A stretch of 64,000 nucleotides of DNA from Bog-473 sp052140165 (lineage in GTDB: Bacteria; Actinomycetota; Acidimicrobiia; Acidimicrobiales; RAAP-2): contig JBKQUM010000103.1 of assembly GCA_052140165.1 (NCBI GenBank), positions 19,854 through 83,853 of the forward strand, given 5' to 3'. The position numbers and the translations under genes are program-made. Positions 17,863 to 26,339 of the stretch are shown here, piece by piece (position 1 is the first letter of the stretch; each line of letters starts with the position of its first letter). The notes under the pieces were generated by a model that saw only the letters and a program-made list of their open reading frames with translations, did no database searches and had not been told where the DNA came from.

Positions 17863-18534
17863 TCAGGGAACGGGGAGCAGCGTTCCCTTGGAGCGGGCGC
17901 GGGCGTACCGAATGAACGCGCCGGCGTCCTTGTCGGCCAGGAGGGGTACCGCCGCCCTGACCTCGTCCTCCGGCCAGTCCCACCATTGGATGCCGAGCAG
18001 CTCCGTCCGCTGGTCGTCGGGGAAGCGGTACCGGATCAGGCGCGCCGGGTTGCCGCCGACGACCGCGTACGGCTGCACGTCCTTCGTCACCACCGCTCCG
18101 CCCGCCACGATCGCCCCGTCACCGATGTGCACGCCGCTCAGCAGCATCGAGCCGTAACAGGTCCACACGTCGGATCCGATCACGGTGTCCCCGGTTCTCT
18201 CCGGGAATCCGTCCTCGCCGGCGCCCTCCATGCCCATCCAGATTCGATGGGGAAATGTCGTGACGCGATCGGCTGCATGCTCCCCCCCGAGCAGGATCAC
18301 GGAGCCGATCGACGAGTAGCTCCCGACGCGCAGGCATGTCCGGTCGTGTTCGAAGGTGTGGATCGTCGGCACGCCATAGGTCCATGCTCCGTAGGTCACG
18401 CGACCTTGGCGCTGGAGGCGTCGCAGGACGGCCAGGTCCCTTCCGTAGACGCCCTCACCGGCCCGACGGTAGAGGTGCCTCACGAATCGGGCTCCGTTCT
18501 TCAGCTGGATCGTCGTCCCCAATGCAGCGTCCAT
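17863..18534 (-). CDS. Xenobiotic-type (CatB/Vat-like) hexapeptide acetyltransferase
   Basis: About 223 residues. CLRVGSYSSIGSVILLGGEHAADRV (in part), TVIGSDVWTCYGSMLLSGV and AIVAGGAVVTKDVQPYAVVGGNPARLIRYRF (in part) match the xenobiotic acetyltransferase fold, including the terminal WWDWPEDE helix. A catalytic His is present (GGEH). In polysaccharide and sugar clusters such enzymes acetylate hydroxyls rather than antibiotics. The start at 18534 is the first in-frame ATG at the domain boundary, with GAAGGG abutting it. It follows the glycosyltransferase gene by about 95 bases. Confidence 0.82.
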   Translation of the reverse strand: MDAALGTTIQLKNGARFVRHLYRRAGEGVYGRDLAVLRRLQRQGRVTYGAWTYGVPTIHTFEHDRTCLRVGSYSSIGSVILLGGEHAADRVTTFPHRIWMGMEGAGEDGFPERTGDTVIGSDVWTCYGSMLLSGVHIGDGAIVAGGAVVTKDVQPYAVVGGNPARLIRYRFPDDQRTELLGIQWWDWPEDEVRAAVPLLADKDAGAFIRYARARSKGTLLPVP

Positions 18535-18629
18535 CCCTTCTCGGAAGCCGGTCGGCGTGGCGCCGCGCCCTGCCTCCCCGACGGAGTGTCGACTGCGGAA
18601 CGGCGGACCGGACCCGGTCTTACGGGCGA

Positions 18630-19820
18630 TCAGCCCCAGAGGCCTGTCCCACCGGCGAACCGGCTGTTGAGCGTGTCTCCCAGCTTCGGGAACCGCTTCT
18701 TGATGTTGTCGTACTCCTCGGGGAGGACGATTCGGACGCATTTGGCAATCTCGCCGAGCAGCCCCAGGGCGATGGGACGCCACGCCTGGCGACGCCACCG
18801 CTCGTAGGCGTCCGCGTCCGCCGGATCGAACGGCGAGGGCAACGGCATGCGGCCGGACTGCGACTGCCGCAGGTGGGCACGCCGGAGCTGTCTCGAGATC
18901 TTCCTGCCTCGGGTATCGGTCCGGTAAGGGTACGGCGGTGCCGCCGGCAGGCTCTGCTCGTGCGAGGTCAGCACGGCGGCGTATTCCTTGCACAGCTGGA
19001 GCACGATGCTGTCGTCCCCCAACGCGTTCTCGTCGGAGTGGCGGAAGCGCGCCGAGAGCTTCTCGGGCGCACTCGGATCGAACGCGTGGAAGTGGAAGAG
19101 GCGCAGCCGGTCCCCGGTGGACGCGATGAGGTAGCCCTCGTCGTCCTCGGTGAGTGGGCGTTCGGAGAGGTTGGCGACGCCGACGTTGTACCCCGCATGG
19201 CGGAAGCTGGCCGCCTGGAAGAGGGAGCTGCCGATGTCCATCCACTTCTGGTCGACGAACAGGCCGGCGAGCGGGTCGTAGAGGCATTCGGTGCGCAGAT
19301 GCCCCCACCACCAGTCCAGGAAGGCGGCCGCCCGGCGATCCACGCCGCAGAACCCGAGGTTGTTGACGCCGACCAGCAGCATGTGCCCGTCGCCGATGTC
19401 GGCATCGGGCGGCGGGGGCAGCAGGAAGTGCGGCGTGAGGAGGATGCCGCCGACCGACGCGTCGAGGGCGGGTGACAGCTCGGCCATCGGGGAGGTCACG
19501 AAGGTGTCGGGGTCGAGGTAGAGCACCTGCTCGGCCTGCTCGAGGAGTGCCTTCAGCAGCAGCGGCTTGACCGCGGTGGCGAACTCGACCAGATCGTAGG
19601 ACATGGCGAGCGCGAGGACGGTCTGGCGCGGCAGGCCGAGCACCTCGGTGCTGAGGCACTCGACGCCTGCCAGCTCGGGCAACCCCTCGTCGTGCGCATG
19701 GTCGATGAAGAGGATCTTGAGGGTCGCACCGTCCTCGTGCTGCCGCAGGCTCTCGGCGAGGGCGAGGGCCTTGGGGAGGTAGTTCGTCGAGAGGATGGTG
19801 CAGTACGTGCGCGTGGTCAC
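18630..19820 (-). CDS. GT-A-fold glycosyltransferase-like protein
   Basis: About 396 residues. The start RTYCTILSTNYLPKALALAESL has the layout of GT8-type enzymes, and VLYLDPDTFVTSP supplies the DxD metal-binding motif. NNLGFCGVDRRAAAFLDWW, in the middle, continues the fold. The C-terminal region (about 270-396) is helical and rich in Arg and Pro. Two GTG starts are possible: 19820, used here because it precedes the core by a few residues, or 19889, which would add a Pro/Gly-rich leader. Sugar and acceptor are unknown. Confidence 0.72.
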   Translation of the reverse strand: MTTRTYCTILSTNYLPKALALAESLRQHEDGATLKILFIDHAHDEGLPELAGVECLSTEVLGLPRQTVLALAMSYDLVEFATAVKPLLLKALLEQAEQVLYLDPDTFVTSPMAELSPALDASVGGILLTPHFLLPPPPDADIGDGHMLLVGVNNLGFCGVDRRAAAFLDWWWGHLRTECLYDPLAGLFVDQKWMDIGSSLFQAASFRHAGYNVGVANLSERPLTEDDEGYLIASTGDRLRLFHFHAFDPSAPEKLSARFRHSDENALGDDSIVLQLCKEYAAVLTSHEQSLPAAPPYPYRTDTRGRKISRQLRRAHLRQSQSGRMPLPSPFDPADADAYERWRRQAWRPIALGLLGEIAKCVRIVLPEEYDNIKKRFPKLGDTLNSRFAGGTGLWG

Positions 19821-19861
19821 TCCGATGCCTGGGTCGTCGGATGGGTGGGTCGCAGGGTCCA

Positions 19862-19901
19862 GCTGCCCCCCGCCGGGGCGGGGCAGCACCAGGGCACCTG
19901 G
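19862..19901. other. Two adjacent hairpins upstream of the glycosyltransferase gene
   Basis: GCTGCCCC/GGGGCAGC (19862-19869 with 19880-19887) and CCAGG/CCTGG (19889-19893 with 19897-19901) are perfect stems side by side. They lie between divergent genes and could be part of the glycosyltransferase leader. Confidence 0.4.
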
Positions 19902-19984
19902 TAGGACAACGCCTGGAGAGGTGCCGTCCTACGCGGCGTCGGGCGGGTGGGCGCGCCGACCACGGGTTGGGCTAGAAGAGGGCG

Positions 19985-21562
19985 GTGAGTCCCGATCCTC
20001 CCCCGACGCACTTCCGCCCCGGCATCCACGCCGCCGCTCACCCCGAGCGGCCCGCCGTGATCACCTCGTCGGGGCACGTGGTGAGCTTCGCCGAGCTCGA
20101 GGAACGATCGTGCCGGTCGGCCCAGGCCCTCCACGCCCACGGGCTGCGGCCCGGGGACCACGTGGCGGTGCTGATGCCCAACGACCACCGGACCCATGAG
20201 GTCACGTTCGGGCTGCAGCGTTCCGGCCTCTACTACACCATGGTCAACACGCATCTGGCCGCCGAAGAGGCGGCCTACATCGTCGAGGACTGCGGCGCCC
20301 GGACCCTCATCACGTCGTCCGCGCTGGCGTCCCTGGCGGCCGAGCTGCTGGCGCTGACGCCCGCGGTCGAGCTGCGCCTCATGGTGGGCGACCGTGCCGA
20401 AGAGGGCTACGAGCGCTACGACGACTTCGTCTCGGGGTTCCCCGGCGTACCGCTGGCCGTCGAGGTGGAGGGCTCGCCCATGCTGTACTCCTCGGGCACC
20501 ACCGGCCATCCCAAGGGCATCCGCCGACCGCTGAGCGGGCTGCCCTTCGGGTCGGACGCCGTCCTGGCCCCGATGCTGGGTGGGATCATGGGCTTTGGGG
20601 AGGGCGACGTCTACCTGAGCCCGGCACCTCTCTACCACTCCGCCCCCCTGGTCTGGTCGATGACGGCCATCCGCATGGGTGGCACCGCGGTCGTGATGGA
20701 GCACTTCGAGCCCGAGGAGTGCCTGCGGCTCATCGCGCAGCATCGGGTGACGCACGCGCAGTTCGTCCCCACGATGTTCGTGCGCATGCTGAAGCTCCCC
20801 GACGAGGTGCGCGCCGCCCACGACGTCTCCTCGCTGCGCTCGGTGGTCCACGCGGCGGCCCCCTGTGCGCCGGAGGTGAAGCGCCGGATGATCGAGTGGT
20901 GGGGCCCGATCATCCACGAGTACTACTCGGGCACCGAGGGGATGGGTATGACGTGGATCACCTCCGAGGAGGCGTTGACCCATCCCGGGTCGGTGGGCCG
21001 GACCATCTGGGGCCAGGCCCACGTCTGCGCCGATGACGGCGAGGAGCTCCCGGCGGGCGAGGACGGCGTCGTGTACTTCGGGGGACGCATCGGCGCGCCC
21101 GGCTTCGAGTACAACCACGATCCCGAGAAGACCCGCCAGACCTTCAACGACCGCGGTTGGAGCACGCTGTGGGATGTCGGGCACCTGGACGCTGAGGGGT
21201 ACCTCTACCTGACGGATCGCAAGCTGTTCATGATCGTGTCGGGTGGCGTGAACATCTACCCGCAGGAGATCGAGGACGTGCTGGTGCTGCACCCCGCCGT
21301 GGCCGACGTCGCCGTCTTCGGCGTGCCCGAGCCCGAAATGGGCGAGGAGGTCAAGGCGGTGGTCCAGCCGGCCCCCGGCGCGATCCCCGGCCCGGAGCTC
21401 GAGGCGGAGATCATCGCCTTCTGCCGCGACCACCTGTCGCACTACAAGTGCCCGCGCACGGTCGACTTCGCCGAGGCGCTGCCTCGCGGCGAGAACGGGA
21501 AACTCTACAAGAAGGCCCTGCGTGAGGCCTACTGGGCCAGCTCGACCCCCAGCACGACCTGA
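19985..21562 (+). CDS. Acyl-CoA synthetase (FadD-type AMP-binding enzyme)
   Basis: 525 residues with all ANL motifs: SPMLYSSGTTGHPKGIRRP is the ATP loop (about residue 163), EYYSGTEGMGMTWI is A5, LWDVGHLDAEGYLYLTDR is A7, and MIVSGGVNIYPQEIE with NGKLYKKALRE (A10 Lys) close the enzyme. The overall pattern is of an acyl-CoA ligase rather than an acyl-AMP ligase. The GTG start has GAGGGCG close upstream. No beta-oxidation gene follows; its substrate (fatty, steroid or aromatic acid) is not determined. The 3' end overlaps the convergent MFS gene by 34 bases. Confidence 0.9.
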   Translation: MSPDPPPTHFRPGIHAAAHPERPAVITSSGHVVSFAELEERSCRSAQALHAHGLRPGDHVAVLMPNDHRTHEVTFGLQRSGLYYTMVNTHLAAEEAAYIVEDCGARTLITSSALASLAAELLALTPAVELRLMVGDRAEEGYERYDDFVSGFPGVPLAVEVEGSPMLYSSGTTGHPKGIRRPLSGLPFGSDAVLAPMLGGIMGFGEGDVYLSPAPLYHSAPLVWSMTAIRMGGTAVVMEHFEPEECLRLIAQHRVTHAQFVPTMFVRMLKLPDEVRAAHDVSSLRSVVHAAAPCAPEVKRRMIEWWGPIIHEYYSGTEGMGMTWITSEEALTHPGSVGRTIWGQAHVCADDGEELPAGEDGVVYFGGRIGAPGFEYNHDPEKTRQTFNDRGWSTLWDVGHLDAEGYLYLTDRKLFMIVSGGVNIYPQEIEDVLVLHPAVADVAVFGVPEPEMGEEVKAVVQPAPGAIPGPELEAEIIAFCRDHLSHYKCPRTVDFAEALPRGENGKLYKKALREAYWASSTPSTT

Positions 21563-22893
21563 ACGTCGGGGCGCGGTCGGACATCCGCGTACCAGGCGAG
21601 AGCCAGGGCGACGCAGGCGCCGAACACCAGGACGTCGGTGATGCCGACGGCCGCGACGACGGGCCCGATGAGGAGGTTGCCGACGCCGACTGTGCCGCCG
21701 AATCCCATCATCCACAGCGCCATGACGCGCCCGCGGACGTTCTCGTGGAGACGGGCCTGCAGGGTGGTGTTCAGGGCCGTGATGAACGCGAAATAGAACG
21801 CGCCGGTGATGGCGACGTTCACGTAGGCGGGCACCGGGCTGCGTTCGAGCGCGAATGCGCACAGCGAGAGGGAGTAGCCGACGAGGCAGATCCGCACGAT
21901 CAGCGGCTTGGAGGTGCGGGCGAACACGGTGCCGATGGAGATCGCACCCGCCAGGGCGCCGGTGCCGAAGCAGGCGTAGAGGATGCCGTAGTCCGGCGAC
22001 TTCGAGAGGTTGATCCCGAGGTTGTGGGCCGCCACCACCGGCATCTGCCCGATGAAGGCCAGCGCCAGGAGGGAGAACAGGAACACGGTGACCAGGCACC
22101 GGCCCACCACCGGGTCCTGCCGGGCCACCGTGATGCCCGCGGTCAGCTGGCGCCAGCGGCTGGCCCGCGTCGGCACCTGGGGGACGGCGGGGAGGGTGAC
22201 CATCATCAGCGCGCCCACCACGAACAGGTATGTCGCCGCGTTCCCGGCGAAGATCCACGCCGGACCGACGAGCGAGTAGAGGACGCCCCCGATGATCGGT
22301 CCGATGACCCGGGACGCGTTCATCTGGGCCGAGTTCAGCGAGATCGCGCCGGGCAGGTCCTCCCGGCCGACGAGGCCCGGGAGGATGGCCGAGTACGCGG
22401 GCCCGAACATGGCGCTCCCCGCGCCCACCATGAACACCATGGCGACCAGGAGCACCTTGGAAGGGTCGGGGGACAACACGACGAGGGCCACGGCGACCGA
22501 GAAGACGAGCTGCTCGATCGACAGGATGATGAGGAACCGCTTGCGGTCCACCTTGTCGGCCAACAGGCCCCCGACCATGGGCAGGACGAGGGTCGGACCG
22601 AGCTGGGCGAAGATGATGACGCCGACGAAGGTCGCCGAGTGGGTCAGGTCGTACGCGTACGCACCGAGGACGACGTTCTGCATCCAGGTGCCGATGTTCG
22701 ACGCGAAGGCGCCGAGGAAGACGATGCGGAAGGTCCGGTGCGACAGGGCTGCCCGGGCGGTGCCCCGCCGGGGCGGCAGCGGGGTGTCGCCGTCGACGAG
22801 CGCGTCCTCGATCTCCTCTATGGAGATGCCGCTCTCGCCGCTGGTGTCGCCACCGGGGCCCCCGTCGCCGCGGCTGTCCGACTCGGCCCCCAC
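21529..22893 (-). CDS. MFS exporter (EntS/MFS_3-like)
   Basis: 454 residues with about 12 hydrophobic segments. FASNIGTWMQNVVLGAYAYDL and LPMVGGLLADKVDRKRFLI (in part) are the TM1 and TM2-3 motifs of the enterobactin-exporter-like MFS group. An acidic N-terminal tail (about 40 residues, ISIEEIEDALVDGD) precedes TM1. The GTG at 22893 is used. Its C-terminal codons overlap the end of the acyl-CoA synthetase tail to tail. Located 39 bases downstream of the secreted hydrolase gene in the same direction. Confidence 0.85.
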   Translation of the reverse strand: MGAESDSRGDGGPGGDTSGESGISIEEIEDALVDGDTPLPPRRGTARAALSHRTFRIVFLGAFASNIGTWMQNVVLGAYAYDLTHSATFVGVIIFAQLGPTLVLPMVGGLLADKVDRKRFLIILSIEQLVFSVAVALVVLSPDPSKVLLVAMVFMVGAGSAMFGPAYSAILPGLVGREDLPGAISLNSAQMNASRVIGPIIGGVLYSLVGPAWIFAGNAATYLFVVGALMMVTLPAVPQVPTRASRWRQLTAGITVARQDPVVGRCLVTVFLFSLLALAFIGQMPVVAAHNLGINLSKSPDYGILYACFGTGALAGAISIGTVFARTSKPLIVRICLVGYSLSLCAFALERSPVPAYVNVAITGAFYFAFITALNTTLQARLHENVRGRVMALWMMGFGGTVGVGNLLIGPVVAAVGITDVLVFGACVALALAWYADVRPRPDVQVVLGVELAQ

Positions 22894-22932
22894 ACGGCCA
22901 TGGTAGGGGAGCCGCTCGTGCGGCGGGCCTGG

Positions 22933-25095
22933 TCAGGGACCGGCGGCCGAGCAGAGCGCCCCGCACGCGACGCTGAAGGCCGAGGCGGGCGCGAGGGGCA
23001 CGTTGAGCACCGAGGCCGCACCGGCGTTGCGCTCCACCTGATAGACGCCGCCGACCAGGTGAGGCAGCTGGGCGGCCGTCGGGGCGAGGTGCGGCGTGTC
23101 CGCCGTGGTCAGCGTCACCCGGAGGCGCCAGCCGGCCGGCAGCTCGGTCATCGTCGGGAAGACGGCGATGTCCTGTCGTGTCACCTGGCCCGGGACGACG
23201 GCCTGCTGCGACGCCGCCGTCAGCGGGTGGACGGGCAGGAGCGGGAGGCCGTCGGGGGAGGTCCAGGTCCGCCCGGCGTCGAGGGCGCGCTGCGAGCCGG
23301 CCAGCGCTCCGGAGGAGAGGGGGACGCTGTCGCCCGACGGGGAGACGGCCTCGACCGTCGCCGCCAGCTCGGTGTCCGTCGTGTTCGACGTCGTGTACAA
23401 GGTCGCGTCGATAGGACCCGCCACGACCTCGGGTTCGGCGAAGGGCGCGGTCGTGTACGTCAACGCGCCCGGGCCCGTGCCCAGCGTGACGTCGTTGAGG
23501 TCGCACGGGTCGCCGGTGTCGAGCGACTGGAAGCCGAGGGCCAGCAGGCCCGCTCCCCATTGGTCGGTCTGGATGTCGCACGGGCTCGACGCGCCGGTGG
23601 ACGCGATGGTGTCCGACCCACTGGCCGCGGCCGGCGCCTGCGGCACCAGGTCGCCGTCGTTGGGAGAGAGGGGGTCGCTCCCGCTCCGCCCCGGGGCGAG
23701 GTAGTACGCGGTCGGCGTGGCGGGGGGCAGGGGCCAGCGGGCCGCGTCGACCCACGACCCTCCCGAGTTCTGGATGTCGAGATGCAGCGGGGTCGTCGTC
23801 GCTCCCATCGGTGTCCGCTCACCCAGGAGCCAGGTGTCGAACCACTCGAGCTCGAGGGCCGACAGGTTGACACCCGTCCCCGTCGTCACGTGCTGCCAGG
23901 GTCCCATCAGCAGCTGGTACCGCGGGGTCACCGGTTGGTCCGGCGTCATGGCGTCGTATTGCGACCGGCCGTCGTAGAGGTCCTGCAGGCCGACGTAGTT
24001 GAGTGGCTCACCCGATTCGAAGAGGTCGTTCCAGCCGCCGACCATGAAGGCGGGGATCTGGTCCGCCACCACGGCCGGCAGGTCGTGGGCCGGGCTGCGC
24101 GCCGCCCAGTAGCTGTCGTCGAAGGCGCCGGCTCCCTGCCCGGTCTCGACCGCGAGGATGAGCTGGAGGAAGGACACGAGGACCTGGCTGTGCGCCGCCT
24201 CGGTCGGTGTGAGGTTGGCCAGCCCGGACGCCAGGAGGGACGGGTTGCCGCTGCGCACGGCGGCGATCAGCGGCTGCAGGGCAGGGTTGGTCAGATTGAG
24301 GCCCGAGAGGAGCGCAATGTACGTCGCAGCGAACTCGAGGTCGGGGATGCCGCCTTGCGTGACCGTGTCCGCATACAGATCGTTGCCCGAGATGATGGGG
24401 AAGATGGCCCTGATGGGCGAGTGCGCGCCGGCCGCCTCCACCGTCTGGAACTGGTTGATCCCCATGTAGGACTCGCCGAAGAGCCCGACCTCACCATTGG
24501 AGTCGGGCAGGTGCGCGGCCCACTGCGCCAGCGTGACGCCGTCGGTCGACTGCACGGGATCGAACAGGTCGAACGTGCCGCCCGAGTCTCCCGTGCCGCG
24601 CACGTCCGCGATGACGACCACGTAGCCCCGGTCGACGAGGTAGTCCACGTTCGTGTTGGCGATCGCCGACGCGTAGACGATGAACTCCTTCCCGTACGGC
24701 GTCTGCTGCAGGAGGACGGGGAAGAGCCCGTTCGCCGGTGTGTCCGTCCCCGCGACGGTCGGGAAGTACACGTCCGCGCGCAGGATGGTGCCGTCGGACA
24801 TCGCCACCGGCTGGTCGAGGAGCGAGCCCGTCCCGTACGTGGCCGGCTGGGGCTCCCACGACGACGGGGAGACCGTGTCCGCCGCGGCCGTGGCCGCCCC
24901 GAGGGCCTGCACCGACCTGGTCGAGGGGGCCGGCCCCTGTTGGCCCGGGACCAGGGGCGCCACAGCGAAGGCCGACAGCGTGACGACCATGGCCAAGCCG
25001 CCCATGGCCAGCCGCCACGGGACGGTGCCCATGAGGCGGCGGGTCCTCTCCTGGCTCCAGTGCACGTGCTTCCGGTGCTGCGCCCGCATTTCCAA
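22933..25095 (-). CDS. Secreted CocE/X-Pro dipeptidyl-peptidase-type hydrolase
   Basis: 720 residues. An N-terminal segment of basic residues followed by WRLAMGGLAMVVTLSAFAVA is a signal peptide or anchor, so the enzyme acts outside the membrane. The alpha/beta-hydrolase S15 core has the nucleophile in FGESYMGINQ, an Asp in GGWNDLFESG and the His in MGPWQHVTTG. A jellyroll-like C-terminal domain (about 450-700) completes the CocE/NonD architecture. These enzymes hydrolyse esters, amides or Xaa-Pro dipeptides. The start at 25095 has a GGGGGG stretch upstream. Divergent from the cobalamin regulon. Confidence 0.87.
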   Translation of the reverse strand: MEMRAQHRKHVHWSQERTRRLMGTVPWRLAMGGLAMVVTLSAFAVAPLVPGQQGPAPSTRSVQALGAATAAADTVSPSSWEPQPATYGTGSLLDQPVAMSDGTILRADVYFPTVAGTDTPANGLFPVLLQQTPYGKEFIVYASAIANTNVDYLVDRGYVVVIADVRGTGDSGGTFDLFDPVQSTDGVTLAQWAAHLPDSNGEVGLFGESYMGINQFQTVEAAGAHSPIRAIFPIISGNDLYADTVTQGGIPDLEFAATYIALLSGLNLTNPALQPLIAAVRSGNPSLLASGLANLTPTEAAHSQVLVSFLQLILAVETGQGAGAFDDSYWAARSPAHDLPAVVADQIPAFMVGGWNDLFESGEPLNYVGLQDLYDGRSQYDAMTPDQPVTPRYQLLMGPWQHVTTGTGVNLSALELEWFDTWLLGERTPMGATTTPLHLDIQNSGGSWVDAARWPLPPATPTAYYLAPGRSGSDPLSPNDGDLVPQAPAAASGSDTIASTGASSPCDIQTDQWGAGLLALGFQSLDTGDPCDLNDVTLGTGPGALTYTTAPFAEPEVVAGPIDATLYTTSNTTDTELAATVEAVSPSGDSVPLSSGALAGSQRALDAGRTWTSPDGLPLLPVHPLTAASQQAVVPGQVTRQDIAVFPTMTELPAGWRLRVTLTTADTPHLAPTAAQLPHLVGGVYQVERNAGAASVLNVPLAPASAFSVACGALCSAAGP

Positions 25096-25164
25096 CGGCC
25101 CCCCGTACCTACAACTGCAGGGAGAACGTGTCTGCGACGTCTCTCCTGCGGTTCGCGATGGACG

Positions 25165-25315
25165 CCGATCCGGAGGGTGCGGTACGGTGCGACTGCTCCG
25201 GCCTTGTGCCGGGGTGGCCCAGGTTCAGCGAAGTCCGGTCGGAATCCGGCGCTGTCCCGCAATGGTGAGGCCCCCACACGGGGCGAGCCCAGCCGCCTGA
25301 CTTGGGTCGACGCAA
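25165..25315 (+). ncRNA. Cobalamin riboswitch aptamer
   Basis: The diagnostic core AAGTCCGGTCGGAATCCGG, in part (about 25231-25249), runs into a B12-box-like GGCGCTGTCCCGCAATGGTG at 25249-25268, followed by GGGCGAGCCC and a CCGCCTGAC strand. This is the universal adenosylcobalamin aptamer signature. It lies directly upstream of BtuF and the whole corrinoid uptake/salvage regulon. Outer stem limits are approximate. Confidence 0.9.
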
Positions 25316-25324
25316 CCAGTCCTC

Positions 25325-25401
25325 GGAGGAAGGGCGGTTCGTTCGGTACCCCCATCGGGTGTCGCAGCGGGCGCACTTCGTCCTCCGCACACGATGGAGG
25401 A
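25325..25401 (+). promoter_or_regulatory. Riboswitch expression platform: ribosome-site sequestor
   Basis: TCCTCC at 25381-25386 is complementary to GGAGGA at 25396-25401, the ribosome site of btuF, with a 9-base loop. An identical GGAGGA at 25325-25330 can compete for TCCTCC. Pairing with the upstream copy would free the ribosome site, and B12 binding would favour the sequestered form. The duplicate hexamer and complement are seen; the switching is inferred. Confidence 0.65.
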
Positions 25402-25408
25402 TGATCGA

Positions 25409-26338
25409 TTGTTCACCAGGCCCAGAGGGATGCCTCTCGTGACGGCCCTCGCCGCCGCCGCCGCCGTGCTGTTCCCCGGGGCTGCCGCGTCCGCCGCGTC
25501 GGGCACCGCGTTTCCGGTAAAGGTGCGCGCCGCCAACGGCTCCGTCTCCATCCCGGCCCGCCCGACCGCGATCGTCTCACTGTCGCCGACCGCCACCGAG
25601 ATGCTCTATGCGATCGGCGCGGGCAGCCAGGTCAAGGCGGTCGACGAGTACTCCGACTACCCGCCGAGCGCACCGCACACGAATCTCGACGGCGACGACC
25701 CGAACGTCGAGGCGATCGCCTCCTACAAGCCGGACCTGGTCGTGCTGTCGGACGAAGCCCCCGGAGTCGACAGCCAACTCGGCGAGCTCGGTATCCCGGT
25801 CCTGAGCGACCCTGCAGCCGCCAACCTCGCCCAGGAGTACGCGCAGTTCATGGAGCTGGGGGAGGCCACCGGCCACGAGGCGCAGGCGAGTGCCGAGGTG
25901 GCGAAGATCAAGGGCCAGATCTCTGCCATCGTGAAGTCGGTCCACAAGTCGGCGAAGCCGCTGACCTACTACTACGAGCTGGACCAGACCTACTACTCGG
26001 CGACGTCGAGCACGTTCATCGGGCAGGTCCTGGGCCTGCTCGGGCTGCGCAGCATTGCGGACGCCGCCAAGGGTGCGGCGGCCAGCGGCGGATACCCGCA
26101 GCTGAGCGGCGAGTTCATCCTGAAGTCCGACCCCCGGTACATCTTTCTCGCCGACACGATCTGCTGCGGCCAGTCGCCCGCGACCGTCGCGGCGCGGCCG
26201 GGCTGGTCCGACCTCACCGCCGTCAAGGACGGCCGGGTGCTCAAGCTGAACGACGACATCGCGTCGCGGTGGGGGCCGCGGATCGTGATCCTGCTCTCCG
26301 AGGTGGCGGCCGAGCTGCAGCAACATCCGGCGTCGTGA
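25409..26338 (+). CDS. btuF: Corrinoid ABC transporter substrate-binding protein
   Basis: About 309 residues. RPRGMPLVTALAAAAAVLFP is a signal peptide ending near AAASAAS, so the protein is exported. The class III binding-protein fold follows: ARPTAIVSLSPTATEMLYAIG, then YPPSAPHTNLDGDDPNVEAI and the helical linker. TTG 25409 is preferred because GGAGG lies eight bases upstream; an ATG at 25394 has no ribosome site and falls in the sequestering loop. The riboswitch and the downstream genes indicate cobalamin/cobinamide rather than iron as ligand, though FhuD-type proteins look alike. Confidence 0.85.
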   Translation: MFTRPRGMPLVTALAAAAAVLFPGAAASAASGTAFPVKVRAANGSVSIPARPTAIVSLSPTATEMLYAIGAGSQVKAVDEYSDYPPSAPHTNLDGDDPNVEAIASYKPDLVVLSDEAPGVDSQLGELGIPVLSDPAAANLAQEYAQFMELGEATGHEAQASAEVAKIKGQISAIVKSVHKSAKPLTYYYELDQTYYSATSSTFIGQVLGLLGLRSIADAAKGAAASGGYPQLSGEFILKSDPRYIFLADTICCGQSPATVAARPGWSDLTAVKDGRVLKLNDDIASRWGPRIVILLSEVAAELQQHPAS

Positions 26339-26339
26339 C

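Noticed and set aside
19817..23755. A 1312-codon minus-strand open frame across the acyl-CoA synthetase, MFS and hydrolase genes
   Set aside because: Composition is Pro/Arg/Gly noise and it crosses three genes with intact motifs in other frames.
21745..25404. A 1219-codon plus-strand open frame under the MFS and secreted hydrolase genes
   Set aside because: Its residues are Arg/Gly/Asp-rich with no motif, and it runs antisense to two well-supported genes.
25394..26338. FhuD-type siderophore-binding protein instead of BtuF
   Set aside because: The riboswitch directly upstream and the cobalamin genes that follow make corrinoid the likely ligand; fold alone is not decisive.
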